A stretch of DNA of 64,000 bases, from contig SAQL01000021.1 in NCBI GenBank assembly GCA_004020645.1, positions 62,001-126,000 of the forward strand, written 5' to 3'. This stretch comes from Mesorhizobium sp. GTDB taxonomy: Bacteria; Pseudomonadota; Alphaproteobacteria; Rhizobiales; Rhizobiaceae. Under the pieces are notes generated by a model. The model had not been told where the DNA came from. It was given only the letters and a program-made list of their open reading frames with translations, and did no database searches. Every line of letters begins with the position of its first letter. The stretch's first letter is position 1. Made by a program: the position numbers and the translations under genes. Shown in pieces: positions 32,512 through 44,723 of the stretch.

Positions 32512-33351
32512 TTACTTGGTGTAGACCGGTTCGGGTTCGTAGGCGATCGGCTCCGGCTGGACGCAGTCCGAGTTGCCGAACTGGTAACGCAGGCCGCCGC
32601 GCACTTCGTGCACATTGATGCCCTTGTCATGGCCAGGGCCGACATTGCTGGCGAAGTCGAACATCTTGCCGCCTTCGATGTGGCTGTAGCGGTAGCCGAC
32701 ATCGAGCTTGACCCGATCGGTCAAGCAGTAGGATGCGCCCGCCATGGCAGCATAAGCAAAACGCCAGCCTTTGCCGCCGCTATGCTCAAACGAACCGTCC
32801 TCAGTGACGTTGTGCAGCGTATCCCACTTGACCCAGGCACCGCCGATGCCGGCGCCGACATACGGCGTGATGCCGTGCCAGGTGCCGATATCGACATAGG
32901 CGTTGGCCAGAAGCAGCAGCGCCGTATAGGATGAGGTGTCGGTCGAGGTGCAGGGATCTCCGTCGAGGCAGATGCCGCTGGTCGAGCCGCGGAATTCGGA
33001 TTTGCTCATCCAGTCCGCGGTCAGGTCGGTGCGGAAATGCCGGTTGATCTGGTAACCGACGCCGGCACCGGCCGAGAAGGCGCCATCCAGCTCACTGCTG
33101 TCAAAGCGGCCGGTGCCTGGATCCGGTCCGTAGGTGATGTAGTCGCCGCCGCGGAACTTCGACCAGTGATAGTCGATGTCGCCGCGAATGTACCAGCCGC
33201 CATATTCGACCGGCTGCTCGTAGACGGGCAGCGGCGGGGCCGGCTCGACCACGGGCGGCTCGACGAAGTCGGCGGCGAACACTGGTCCGGCCACGCCCGC
33301 GAGCAGCGCGGCAAAGAGGGCCATTCTTGCTGTATTGAACATGCTTGTCAC
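32512..33351 (-). CDS. Outer-membrane beta-barrel protein, second Omp25/31-like copy
   Basis: The 279-residue protein has a signal peptide (1-27) and a Pro-rich mature start ADFVEPPVVEPAPPLPVYEQP before GGWYIRGDIDYHWSKF. Later strands include SAGAGVGYQINRHFRTDL, GITPYVGAGIGGAWVKW and FAYAAMAGASYCLTDRVKLDVGYRYSH. The barrel is thus like its neighbour, but the C-terminus is followed by a Pro/Glu tail (PEPIAYEPEPVYTK) rather than ending in an aromatic residue, which is odd for BamA recognition. A dedicated terminator follows. Confidence 0.87.
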   Translation of the reverse strand: MTSMFNTARMALFAALLAGVAGPVFAADFVEPPVVEPAPPLPVYEQPVEYGGWYIRGDIDYHWSKFRGGDYITYGPDPGTGRFDSSELDGAFSAGAGVGYQINRHFRTDLTADWMSKSEFRGSTSGICLDGDPCTSTDTSSYTALLLLANAYVDIGTWHGITPYVGAGIGGAWVKWDTLHNVTEDGSFEHSGGKGWRFAYAAMAGASYCLTDRVKLDVGYRYSHIEGGKMFDFASNVGPGHDKGINVHEVRGGLRYQFGNSDCVQPEPIAYEPEPVYTK

Positions 33352-33517
33352 CCCTGAGAACCCTCGGCACAGCGAACGCGTCCGAATCTGATTGGCTTCA
33401 GTCGTGGATAATGAATTGGAAAAGTTAAAGGGCGTTTAACCGTATCGCTTAACCATGACTCTCTAAATCTTTCAGGATTTCGCGTGATTTCCCTGGATTA
33501 ATTGGAATGCAACCCAA

Positions 33518-33545
33518 TAAAAAAGCCCGCCGAAAGGCGGGCTTT
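33518..33545 (-). terminator. Intrinsic terminator after glmM
   Basis: On the minus strand AAAGCCCGCC-TTTC-GGCGGGCTTT is followed directly by a run of six T. It lies 20 bp past the glmM stop. Confidence 0.9.
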
Positions 33546-33565
33546 CGACTGGCAAAGCTGCAGGA

Positions 33566-34918
<1,353 letters not shown>

Positions 34919-35380
34919 GCTAGCCAGCTTCCCGATGGTTCTTTTCCGGCACGTCATGCCACAAATTGGCCCGGACCCTATCATCACAATGCACGATTAT
35001 ATGTCGCCAATCCTTAGAAAATTGTTGGTTTGTGTGTTTTGTGTCACGCTAATTGTTGAGTTTCCTGTTCTGGTTGCGGGCAGCAGCGTTCAGGAAACTT
35101 CAGACCGCATCCGGATTCTTTCATGTGCCAATCAGTAGGCATTGAATTCGGAACCCACACGTCGTGTTGCTCTGGACCGGGCATTCAGGTCCGCCGCACT
35201 GGCCGACCCGATCGACCCGTCATGTGCGGCAGTTCCTGACTGTGGTCCGCTCTATACAAGTTTTCCGTGCAAATGCGCCCGGGAAAATTGCCTGGCGAAC
35301 CGGAGCTGGCAACGATCTCATAAAAAATAATGCACTTTCCGACGGCTTTCACGCCATTTAGCCTCTGGCGCAACCAGTCG

Positions 35381-35408
35381 TTGAGTGCTATCGCTAGCGC
35401 GGTACATA
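35381..35408 (+). promoter_or_regulatory. Candidate promoter of the triple-repeat secreted protein
   Basis: TTGAGT (35381-35386), 16 bp, TACATA (35403-35408), then a GAGGGAG ribosome site before ATG 35435. The rest of the 516-bp divergent space 34919-35434 is AT-richer than its surroundings and holds no gene I can support. Confidence 0.5.
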
Positions 35409-35434
35409 ACGTGAACACATGAGGGAGAAGACGC

Positions 35435-36097
35435 ATGATCATCCACCGACTTGCCACTTTGACGGGTCTTGCCGTCGTGACTTTATTCCTGGCGGCGCCC
35501 GCCAATGCGCTGACCATGGCTGAATGCAGCACCAAGTATAACGCGGCAAAGGACGCCGGAACACTTGGCGGGCAGAACTGGAACCAGTTCCGCAAGGCAG
35601 AATGCGGCACCGAGGCCGCTGCAACCGGCGCCACGCCAGCCAAAGCGGACAGCACCAGCGCTGCAACTACCGATGCGGCCGCCGCAGCGACGACCAAGGC
35701 AGCGGCAACTGTCAACGCCGGCAGCGGCCTCAGCAGAGCGGATTGCAGCGCCAAATATCAGGCGGCCAAGACCGGCAACACGCTTAACGGCATGAAGTGG
35801 AACGACTTCCGCATGAACCAGTGCGGTGGCGGTGGTTCCGACGACACCATGCCGGCAGCCGATCAGGCAAGCCTCACCAACCAGCCGGAAAAGCCGACCG
35901 TCACCGCTCCCCAGGGAGTGACGTTTCCGAAGGCGATCTCCACCAAGTATAGCAGCGAAACCCCGTCCCAGGCCCGTATGCATACTTGCCGCGACCACTA
36001 CCACGCCAACAGGGAGGCCGATACGCTGGGTGGCCTCAAATGGATCCAGAAGGGCGGCGGCTTCTACAGCCTGTGCAATGCCGCGCTGAAGAGCTGA
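35435..36097 (+). CDS. Secreted protein with three Cys-bounded repeats, function unknown
   Basis: The 220-residue protein has a signal peptide (1-25, ending ANA). The mature part holds three copies of a ~27-residue unit bounded by cysteines: C31-C57 (CSTKYNAAKDAGTLGG..), C104-C130 (CSAKYQAAKTGNTLNG..) and C185-C214 (CRDHYHANREADTLGG..). Each has KY/HY, a TLGG or TLNG turn, a W in WN/KW and a closing C, so each may form a disulphide-closed helical hairpin. Ala/Thr-rich and Pro-rich linkers join them. Conserved repeat proteins of this sort are seen in Rhizobiales envelope sets, but I cannot name a function. It interrupts the glmM-ftsH block and has its own promoter and terminator. Confidence 0.85.
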   Translation: MIIHRLATLTGLAVVTLFLAAPANALTMAECSTKYNAAKDAGTLGGQNWNQFRKAECGTEAAATGATPAKADSTSAATTDAAAAATTKAAATVNAGSGLSRADCSAKYQAAKTGNTLNGMKWNDFRMNQCGGGGSDDTMPAADQASLTNQPEKPTVTAPQGVTFPKAISTKYSSETPSQARMHTCRDHYHANREADTLGGLKWIQKGGGFYSLCNAALKS

Positions 36098-36119
36098 TCG
36101 GCAGCAGCATCTGAAGACG

Positions 36120-36155
36120 AAAGGCCCGCGACCCGCAAGGTCCGCGGGCCTTTTT
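36120..36155 (+). terminator. Intrinsic terminator after the triple-repeat protein
   Basis: Stem AAAGGCCCGCG / CGCGGGCCTTT (36120-36130, 36143-36153) with an 12-base loop, followed by T. Confidence 0.9.
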
Positions 36156-36157
36156 GT

Positions 36158-36580
36158 TGCGGCTGCGGACGGTCCTGCTGGCGCCGGCGAAGCCACTGGC
36201 AATCTCCCCTTTGAAGGCAGATGCCAAGTGGTGGCAAAGAGGGCAGGACAGAGCGGAAGGATCGCGGCTCCATTCCAGCTTGAGTTCCTTGCCCCCAACG
36301 AAATGGGGAGCGATGGCTCGGCGAAGCCGAGACGGAGAGGGGAACCGCGCTCTAGGAAAGCCCCTCTCTCCGGTCGCGTGAGCCTGTCCTCGGCCTTGCC
36401 AAAGGCAAGACCGGCGGCCATCTCTCCCCCGCTTCGCGGTGGGCGAGGAACCCGGTCTTAAGAGGACGGCAGGACAGCGCGCCTGTCACTCAACATTTGC
36501 CGAATCCAATCAAGTTATGGGAGCGAATGCGATGGGGTGAAAGGCTTTCGCGCCGTGATCGGCTGTTAGCAACCTCCTGA
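36158..36580. repeat. Gene-free mosaic region rich in hairpins
   Basis: No gene is supported. Several self-complementary blocks lie in series: CTCGGC-GAA-GCCGAG (36317-36331), GAGAGGGG/CCCCTCTC (36335-36342 and 36361-36368) and CTTGCC-AAA-GGCAAG (36395-36409). It looks like a rhizobial intergenic mosaic element, perhaps with remnants of a larger repeat, between the secreted-protein gene and the ftsH terminator. Confidence 0.5.
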
Positions 36581-36584
36581 ACAA

Positions 36585-36614
36585 AAAACGCCGCGGTTCG
36601 AGCCGCGGCGTTTT
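36585..36614 (-). terminator. Intrinsic terminator after ftsH
   Basis: Twelve-bp perfect stem AAAACGCCGCGG / CCGCGGCGTTTT with loop TTCGAG; on the minus strand followed by T residues, 26 bp past the ftsH stop. Confidence 0.9.
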
Positions 36615-36639
36615 CGAAATCAATCTCCTGAGCCGGACC

Positions 36640-38571
<1,932 letters not shown>

Positions 38572-38691
38572 TTGTCCCGTTGGCGTCCGCTGGCGGACAC
38601 GCGTCGTGAGAGGAAACTTGGGTCTAACATAGGGATGGCGCCTTCCCTTGCCAAGCAGAACAGCATGTCGCGGTTAAGCTTTCGCCCATGA

Positions 38692-40068
38692 TCAACCGGC
38701 AGTGTGGCCGCTGAAAGGCGGGGCAGGAAGAACCGGCGCGCCGATCAACGCGGCGACAGTTCCGGCCGGCGCCAGGTCGAAGGACGGCAGGAAGCGGGCA
38801 AAGGGCGCGACGACCGGGTATGCCGCTGTTGGTGGCAAAACCGGGCTGTCCTGCGCCGAACCAGAGCATTCGCCAAGACAATCGCCTGCGCGCCACAGCA
38901 TCGGCTCGGCCGCCAGAGCCGCGCGGACAAGGCTTGGCGGCGTGCCGTCTACGGCAATTGCCAGTTTTGCGGCACGAGCCGCGCCGAGCGGCGCGATCAA
39001 TAATGCACCTGGCTCGTCACCCAATTTGATCCTTCGGCGGCCGTCCCAGAGGGCATTGTCCACGGCAGGAGCAGCGGGCGGCAGATTGCGGGTTTCGCGA
39101 CGCAGGAAGATGCCGGCACGCCGTGCATCGACAACCGTCCGCGACAATGTAGCGCAAAATGGCGCGGCCCTTAGCCGGTCGAGCAGCGCCTCGCTGCGAG
39201 CCTGGTCGGGCAGAAAGGCAACGCCGCCGACAGTCGCCAGGAGGATGCGCAGCGCGTAGACGGCCGCCGGTTCGTCGCCGGCCGTCGCAAAACCCGGATC
39301 GAGACGGATAAGGCCGTCGGCGGGGCTGCTGGCAAAGCCACGGATCAGCGCGGCGGCGCGGTGGCCAAGCTGTTCGCGCTCCACCGCAGCCCGCGCGGCC
39401 AGCGCCACCGCATCTTCCACGCGCTGCGCACCATTGCTGTCGGCAAGCGCTGCGCGGATTCGCGGCCGCTCGAAAGCCTCGTCTTCATTGGTCGGGTCTT
39501 CGGCCCAGCCGACATTTGCGCGCCGCAGGACTTCGCGCAGCGCCGCACGTCGTGTGCCGAGAAGCGGCCGTGCGATCCAGATCCGCCAGTCGTAAAGGGT
39601 TGCAGGCGCCATGCCGGCAAGGCCTCGCCCCTCTTCGCGTGCCCGATAGCCGCGCGCGTGCCGCATCAGCACGGTCTCGGCCTGGTCGTCGGCAGTGTGG
39701 CCGGTCAGTATCAAGCCGATACCTTCCGCCTGCGCTGCCTCGGCCAGCAGCCGGTAGCGGGCCTCTCGCGCAGCAGCCGGCAGGCCGGTCGACGGCTTGC
39801 GCCCGGACCAGACCAGGGTGCGGTGGGCAATGCCACGCCCGGCACAAAGCCTGGCCACGGCTTGCGCTTCCGCTGCCGAGCCCGGCCGCAGACCGTGATC
39901 GATCGTCACGGCCAGCAATTTCGTTGCGGGCGCGGTACGGTCGAGGTGATCTTTGAGGAGAAGGAGAAGGGCGGTCGAGTCGCTGCCGCCGGACACGGCC
40001 GCAACAGCGCCGTTGGTAAAGTCGATCTGCGAAAAACCCGAAAGGTCAGGCTCGGTTTCGAGCATCAA
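38692..40068 (-). CDS. tilS: tRNA(Ile)-lysidine synthetase
   Basis: The 458-residue protein modifies C34 of the AUA-reading tRNA(Ile) with lysine. The PP-loop SGGSDS is at 26-31, and GLRPGSAAEAQAVARLC and ILTGHTADDQAETVLMRHARG are the conserved adenylation-domain segments. The C-terminal half is less conserved. In Rhizobiales tilS sits between cpoB/ybgF and ftsH, as here, with 120 bp to ftsH and a family A repeat next to its start (40069-40114). Confidence 0.95.
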   Translation of the reverse strand: MMLETEPDLSGFSQIDFTNGAVAAVSGGSDSTALLLLLKDHLDRTAPATKLLAVTIDHGLRPGSAAEAQAVARLCAGRGIAHRTLVWSGRKPSTGLPAAAREARYRLLAEAAQAEGIGLILTGHTADDQAETVLMRHARGYRAREEGRGLAGMAPATLYDWRIWIARPLLGTRRAALREVLRRANVGWAEDPTNEDEAFERPRIRAALADSNGAQRVEDAVALAARAAVEREQLGHRAAALIRGFASSPADGLIRLDPGFATAGDEPAAVYALRILLATVGGVAFLPDQARSEALLDRLRAAPFCATLSRTVVDARRAGIFLRRETRNLPPAAPAVDNALWDGRRRIKLGDEPGALLIAPLGAARAAKLAIAVDGTPPSLVRAALAAEPMLWRAGDCLGECSGSAQDSPVLPPTAAYPVVAPFARFLPSFDLAPAGTVAALIGAPVLPAPPFSGHTAG

Positions 40069-40114
40069 TGCGTGTCGCCCAAAACTGGCCCCGGTTTTGG
40101 GGCAACGACATGCA
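40069..40114. repeat. Dispersed palindromic repeat, family A
   Basis: ATGCGTGTCGCCCAAAAC then GGTTTTGGGGC and ACGACATGC: the family A core and arms, lying between cpoB and tilS and touching the tilS start. Confidence 0.7.
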
Positions 40115-40123
40115 AGAAAAAAA

Positions 40124-41215
40124 CTAGCACGCCGCGAGCGCCCTTTCCTGCTTGACGCGTTCCTTGAGCGTGCCGGAAACGTTGGGATAGCGCTTGCCGA
40201 TCTCGCCGAAAGTGGCGCAGGCCACGTCGCGCTGGTTCAAGCCGACCAGCGAGACACCGAGCTTCAGCAGCATGTCGGGAGCCTTCTTGGCCTTCGGATA
40301 ATCCTTGCTGGCGGCGAGGAAAGTCTCGGCCGCGTCGCGGTATTTCTGCTGGCCGAGCAGCGACTCACCCAGCCAGTAATGCGCGTCCGCCGTCTTGGCG
40401 TCCTTGGGGAAGCGGGCGATGTGGTCGCGAAAACCCTGTTCGGCAGTGCTGTAGTCGCCCGACAGGATGAACTGGTAGGAGTTGCGGTAAAGCTCCTCCG
40501 GGTCGTCGGTGGCGGGCAGCGCCGCAACCACCGTATCGTCGGACTTGCCGGCCTGCGTGCCAGCGGCTTGGCCACCGGGGACGGGGGCGGTGTTCTGCGC
40601 CGGTGCATTTGCCTGCGTGTTGCCGTCGGCGTCGATCACATTGCCGTTCTTGTCGACGGTGATGGTGCCGAACGTCTTCGGCGGCGTACCCGGAATCACC
40701 GCGCCGGGTTCGCCTGTCGGCGATTCGACGATGACCTCCCCGCTCTGGTCGCCGGCTGGCGGTGTGCCCGCATTGGCCGGCGCGTGCGTCGCCGGAGCCT
40801 CGGCGACGCTGCTGTCGGTGTTGGTGGCGTCCGACTTCTTCTGCTCGGCTGGTTGCTGCGCGCCTTGCGAGCCGCCTTCCAGCTGCTGGAAGCGGAATTC
40901 GTTGTCTTCCTGCTGCTTGCGGATCTGCTCCTGCATCTGCAGCACCTGGAAGTTGAGCTCCTCAATCTTGCCGTTCATTTGCCGGAGTTGTTCCTCCAGC
41001 GCGGTAGTGCCGGTACCATCCTGTGCAAATTGAACCTGATCCGGTTTCTTTTTTTCACCGAAAATGCCCGGCTTTTCACCGAAAATGCCGAGCGTCGGCA
41101 GGCGGAAGGAAAAACCGCTTTTTTCTGCATCTTGCTCATTGCCGATTGCCGGGGCAGCGACGCTTGATACGAGCAGCAGCGCAAGCGTGCCGCTCAAGAC
41201 CGATCTGAAATGCAT
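40124..41215 (-). CDS. cpoB: Cell-division coordinator CpoB (YbgF), Tol-Pal system
   Basis: The 363-residue periplasmic protein has a signal peptide (1-24) and a coiled-coil part (about 70-110: LEEQLRQMNGKIEELNFQVLQMQEQIRKQ), then a linker rich in Ala/Gly/Thr, and C-terminal TPR repeats (about 240-350: AEQGFRDHIARFPKDAKTADAHYWLGESLLGQ). In E. coli CpoB couples peptidoglycan synthesis with Tol action. Odd feature: the mature start has a tandem LGIFGEKPGIFGEKKK, seen in DNA as an imperfect tandem repeat near 41060-41095. It lies after pal in the tol operon order. Confidence 0.93.
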   Translation of the reverse strand: MHFRSVLSGTLALLLVSSVAAPAIGNEQDAEKSGFSFRLPTLGIFGEKPGIFGEKKKPDQVQFAQDGTGTTALEEQLRQMNGKIEELNFQVLQMQEQIRKQQEDNEFRFQQLEGGSQGAQQPAEQKKSDATNTDSSVAEAPATHAPANAGTPPAGDQSGEVIVESPTGEPGAVIPGTPPKTFGTITVDKNGNVIDADGNTQANAPAQNTAPVPGGQAAGTQAGKSDDTVVAALPATDDPEELYRNSYQFILSGDYSTAEQGFRDHIARFPKDAKTADAHYWLGESLLGQQKYRDAAETFLAASKDYPKAKKAPDMLLKLGVSLVGLNQRDVACATFGEIGKRYPNVSGTLKERVKQERALAAC

Positions 41216-41353
41216 GTGCCTCTCGCCGTGAATTGTTTGCCTGTTGCATGCCTTCCGATCGGAGTGGGACCGTCAGGCGCCTCGGCTCTTACCAGGACGC
41301 AGGACTTCGGCCAAATTTTGTTTCAAGTCCCATATCCGGCCGCCGGACATGAA

Positions 41354-41375
41354 AAAGGCGGCCGCGGCCGCCTTT
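41354..41375 (-). terminator. Palindromic terminator after pal
   Basis: AAAGGCGGCC-GC-GGCCGCCTTT is followed on the minus strand by TTCATG. It lies 42 bp past the pal stop, so part of the message may stop before cpoB. Confidence 0.65.
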
Positions 41376-41416
41376 CGCACATATGTGTTGCATTTCTGCC
41401 GATTAGGAATTGCCGA

Positions 41417-41923
41417 TCAAGAACCGGCGCCGCTGATCGTGGTGACGGCGCGGCGGTTCTGCGACCAGCAGGAGATGTCGTCGCAAACCGCGACCGGACG
41501 CTCCTTGCCGTAGGAAATGGTCTTCAGGCGCTGGCCGGAAACGCCCCTGGCGACGAGAAAATCGCGGGTGGCGGCGGCGCGGCGGGCGCCGAGCGCCAGA
41601 TTGTATTCGCGCGTGCCGCGCTCGTCGGCATGGCCTTCGATGACGATGGCATACTGCCTATACTGGTTCAGCCACTGCGCCTGGCGCGAAAGCGTCGTCT
41701 GCGCGTCGGCGCGGATCGAGGACGAATCCGTGTCGAAGAAGATGCGGTCGCCGATATTGACGGTGAAGTCCTGGGCCGATCCGGGTGATGCCGCTCCGGC
41801 GCCGCTGAGACCGAGATCGGCGGCGCTGTTCGGGGTTTTCTTCGAAGCGCAACCGGCGATAGCGAGCGACGCCACCAGCGCGATCATCACCGGGTTTCTG
41901 GTAAGTGCTGCGATACGGCCCAT
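41417..41923 (-). CDS. pal: Peptidoglycan-associated lipoprotein Pal
   Basis: The 168-residue protein is read from ATG 41923, with AAGGAGAGG just upstream. It has a lipobox AIAGC (Cys25) and a short linker, then an OmpA-type domain (about 65-168) with DFTVNIGDRIFFDTDSSSIRADA, the D/R residues that hold diaminopimelate, and the GHADERGTREYNLALGARRA motif. It links outer membrane to peptidoglycan as a partner of TolA/TolB. It follows tolB by 283 bp, which holds an inverted repeat (42144-42188). Confidence 0.96.
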   Translation of the reverse strand: MGRIAALTRNPVMIALVASLAIAGCASKKTPNSAADLGLSGAGAASPGSAQDFTVNIGDRIFFDTDSSSIRADAQTTLSRQAQWLNQYRQYAIVIEGHADERGTREYNLALGARRAAATRDFLVARGVSGQRLKTISYGKERPVAVCDDISCWSQNRRAVTTISGAGS

Positions 41924-42143
41924 GCCGCCTCTCCTTCGCAATTCGAGTGATTTCGTTGATCGTCCAGTAACCACGTTTGGGTTAACCGGCGTTCAAGAAA
42001 CACGGTTAAAATTTGGTTTCGGCTGCCGTCCGCAACCGTTTTGCCACAGGGCCCACCAGAGGGGGGGCCATCAGAGGGGCAACAATGCGCGCGGACCGTA
42101 GGCGAAAATGCGGCTAAAACGCGACCAAGCCGTGGAAAGGAAC

Positions 42144-42188
42144 GAATTGAAGAGTTGAGGAATCCCGTTTTCTCCATCTCTTCAATTC
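42144..42188. repeat. Inverted repeat between tolB and pal
   Basis: GAATTGAAGAG (42144-42154) and CTCTTCAATTC (42178-42188) are perfect complements, 23 bp apart. The region is AT-rich against its flanks. It could form an intercistronic hairpin or an attenuator; the rest of the space shows no promoter I can name. Confidence 0.55.
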
Positions 42189-42205
42189 TTCATTTCTCCA
42201 ATTCC

Positions 42206-43516
42206 TCACTCGAGCAGCGGCGACCAGGCCGGGTCCGACGCGAAATTCGCGGTCGGGATCGACTGTTCGTTGCGGCCGGTGAGATCGACGGAAACGAGTT
42301 TCGGCCCGCCGGCTGAATCGCGGAAGAACATCAGCACCCGGCCGTTGGGCGCCCAGGTCGGCCCCTCCTGCTGGAAACCGGTCGAAAGGATGCGCTCGCC
42401 CGAACCGTCGACGCGCATGACGCCGATCTGGAACTCGCCGGCAGTCTGCTTGGTGAAGGCGATGAGATCGCCGCGCGGCGACCAGACCGGCGTCGAATAG
42501 ACGCCATCGCCGAAGGAGATGCGGGTCTGGCCCGAACCGTCGGCGCCCATCACATAGATCTGCGCGCGGCCGCCGCGGTCGGAGGTGAACACCACCTTGC
42601 TGCCATCCGGCGAATAGGACGGCGAGGTGTCGATGGCCGTCGAATTGGTGAGCCTGGTCGTCGAGCGGCTTCTCAAATCCATGGCGAAGATATTGGAATT
42701 GCCGTCGTCGCGCAGCAGGCTCATGATCACCTTCTGGCCGTCGGGCGAGAAGCGCGGCGCAAAGGTCATGCCGGGAAAGTCGCCGACCAGTTCGCGCTGT
42801 CCGGTCTCGATCTGCAGCAGATAGACCTTCGGCTGTCCGCTTTCATAGGACATGTAGGTGATTTCCTGCCGGTTTGGCGAGAAACGCGGGGTCAGCACGA
42901 TCGACCTGCCATCCGACAGATAGCGGACGTTGGCGCCGTCCTGGTCCATGATGGCGAGGCGCTTCTTGCGCGCGTTCTTTGCACCCGATTCGTCGATGAA
43001 GACGACGCGCGTGTCGAAATAGCCCTTTTCGCCGGTCAGCCGCTCATAGATGGCGTCCGCGATGATATGGGCGACGCGTCTTGTATTGGCGTCGTTGGCG
43101 AAGAACTGCTCGCCGGACATCTGCTGGCCGGCAAACGTATCCCACAGCCTGTACTGGGCGCGGACCCGGCCATCGGCCTCCTTGCTGACGCTGCCGGTGA
43201 CCAGCGCTTGGGCATTGATCACCTTCCAGTCCTCGAAGCGGGGCGTAGCATCCGGATTGGAGATCTTTTCGATGAAGGCGCTCTTGTCGATCGGCGCGAA
43301 CAGGCCGGAGCGTTTCAGGTCTGCGCTGACGATGCCGGAAATCTCCGCGCCCAACGCATCGCCGCCTTGGAAATCGGTTATGGCGATCGGCAGCGGCTCG
43401 ATATTGCCTTTGTTGACGTTGAGCTCAACGAGCGCCCGCGCCGGCAAGGTTGCGGCGGCAGTCATGCCCAGCGCCATCGCTACGATCATCAGGAGCGGCT
43501 TGAGGATGGATTTCAT
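42206..43516 (-). CDS. tolB: Tol-Pal system beta-propeller TolB
   Basis: The 436-residue protein has a signal peptide (1-29, ending ARA), the N-terminal TolB domain with LNVNKGNIEPLPIAITDFQG, and a beta-propeller (about 185-430) with repeated blade ends PRFSPDGQ, PSYSPDGSK, PVWSPRGD and PTWAPNG. TolB links TolA to Pal in the periplasm. It starts 41 bp after tolA on the minus strand. Confidence 0.97.
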   Translation of the reverse strand: MKSILKPLLMIVAMALGMTAAATLPARALVELNVNKGNIEPLPIAITDFQGGDALGAEISGIVSADLKRSGLFAPIDKSAFIEKISNPDATPRFEDWKVINAQALVTGSVSKEADGRVRAQYRLWDTFAGQQMSGEQFFANDANTRRVAHIIADAIYERLTGEKGYFDTRVVFIDESGAKNARKKRLAIMDQDGANVRYLSDGRSIVLTPRFSPNRQEITYMSYESGQPKVYLLQIETGQRELVGDFPGMTFAPRFSPDGQKVIMSLLRDDGNSNIFAMDLRSRSTTRLTNSTAIDTSPSYSPDGSKVVFTSDRGGRAQIYVMGADGSGQTRISFGDGVYSTPVWSPRGDLIAFTKQTAGEFQIGVMRVDGSGERILSTGFQQEGPTWAPNGRVLMFFRDSAGGPKLVSVDLTGRNEQSIPTANFASDPAWSPLLE

Positions 43517-43557
43517 GTCTTCTCGCTTCTCTTCAATGAGTCTACGGGGCGCCTGGC

Positions 43558-44715
43558 CTATAGGCCCAGCATCTCCCTCGGATCGAACGTGACCCGAACG
43601 TCGGCCCAGATGTCTTGTTTACCTGCGGGAACCTGCAGGCCGGCCACATCGCATTTCTGAACCGCGCGCACGGCACTTTCGTCGAACGGGCGGTTGCCGC
43701 TCGACTTTTCGACAGTTGGCCGTCCGTCCAGCTTGCCGGAAGCGTCCAGGTTGAACCGGACCACGACGATGAAATTCTCCGAACCCTCGAGCCCTACCGG
43801 CAGGGTCCAGCAACCACCGAGCTGTGCCTCCAACGCGCCCTGCTCCGACCTCGAGAGCTTCTGGCCCTGATCCTTGTCCCCACCGAGCGATGCCTGCTGG
43901 GTCGAGCGCTTGGCGCCGCCGCCGGACGGCTTCCGCTTGTCGAGCAGCGCCGAAATCTCGTCGGCGTTGAACTGCTTGTCTTCAGATTTCGGCTTGGATG
44001 AGGCTTCCTTGACCGGCTTGTCGGCGTCCTTGCGCTCGGGCGCCTTGGCGCTTTCGGCCTGGGCCGGCTGGGGCTTCGGCCGCGCCTGCGGGGCGGGCGC
44101 CGAGTCCGGAAGCTGCGTCGTCTCGGTTGGCGGCTCCTGGGCAATGGCCTCGGCGACGGCATCCGGCTTGACCTCAGGCTTCGGGTCGATGGCGGCGGTC
44201 TTGTCCTGCGGCGGCGTCGGCGCCGGCTCCTTGGCCGGTGTCGGCTTCGGCTCCGCCTTCTTGACCGGCTCGGGCTTCACCTCTTCCTTCGGCTGCGGCA
44301 CCGGAGCGACCTCGGTCGCCGGTATGGGCTTTGGCTCTTCCTTCGGCTTCGGCACGTCCTCGTGCTTCGGCTTTTCTTTCGGCGTCGGCGCGGGCGGCGG
44401 CGCCTCAGCCTTATCGACTGGCTGGGGCTTGGGTTCCGGCGTCGGCGGCTTGTCGGTATCGACGCTGTTTTCGCCGACCGTCTGCGCGTCGGCCACGATG
44501 TCCGGACGCTGGGTCGGCAATGGAGCCGGCTTTTCGCTCACCGCAGCCTTCTTGTCGCCTTTCTGTATCTGCGCGATCGCTTCCATCGGCACGATCTCGA
44601 CTGCGACCGACTCGACTTCGGACGACGGAAGCGCAGCCGGCGCCGACAGCGTGAACAGCCCGAAGGCGATCGCCGTCGCATGCAAGATCACCGATGTGGT
44701 GAGGCCGGTCCGCAT
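43558..44715 (-). CDS. tolA: Tol-Pal system protein TolA
   Basis: The 385-residue protein has one N-terminal transmembrane helix (about 7-27: SVILHATAIAFGLFTLSAP), a long Pro/Lys/Glu-rich middle (about 60-290) that is expected to span the periplasm, and a C-terminal TolA/TonB-like domain (about 300-385) with WTLPVGLEGSENFIVVVRFN and a conserved Cys pair. Length and layout are normal for alphaproteobacterial TolA. It transmits proton-motive force from TolQR to TolB-Pal. Start is just downstream of tolR, 8 bp apart. Confidence 0.94.
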   Translation of the reverse strand: MRTGLTTSVILHATAIAFGLFTLSAPAALPSSEVESVAVEIVPMEAIAQIQKGDKKAAVSEKPAPLPTQRPDIVADAQTVGENSVDTDKPPTPEPKPQPVDKAEAPPPAPTPKEKPKHEDVPKPKEEPKPIPATEVAPVPQPKEEVKPEPVKKAEPKPTPAKEPAPTPPQDKTAAIDPKPEVKPDAVAEAIAQEPPTETTQLPDSAPAPQARPKPQPAQAESAKAPERKDADKPVKEASSKPKSEDKQFNADEISALLDKRKPSGGGAKRSTQQASLGGDKDQGQKLSRSEQGALEAQLGGCWTLPVGLEGSENFIVVVRFNLDASGKLDGRPTVEKSSGNRPFDESAVRAVQKCDVAGLQVPAGKQDIWADVRVTFDPREMLGL

Positions 44716-44723
44716 GTTCTTGT

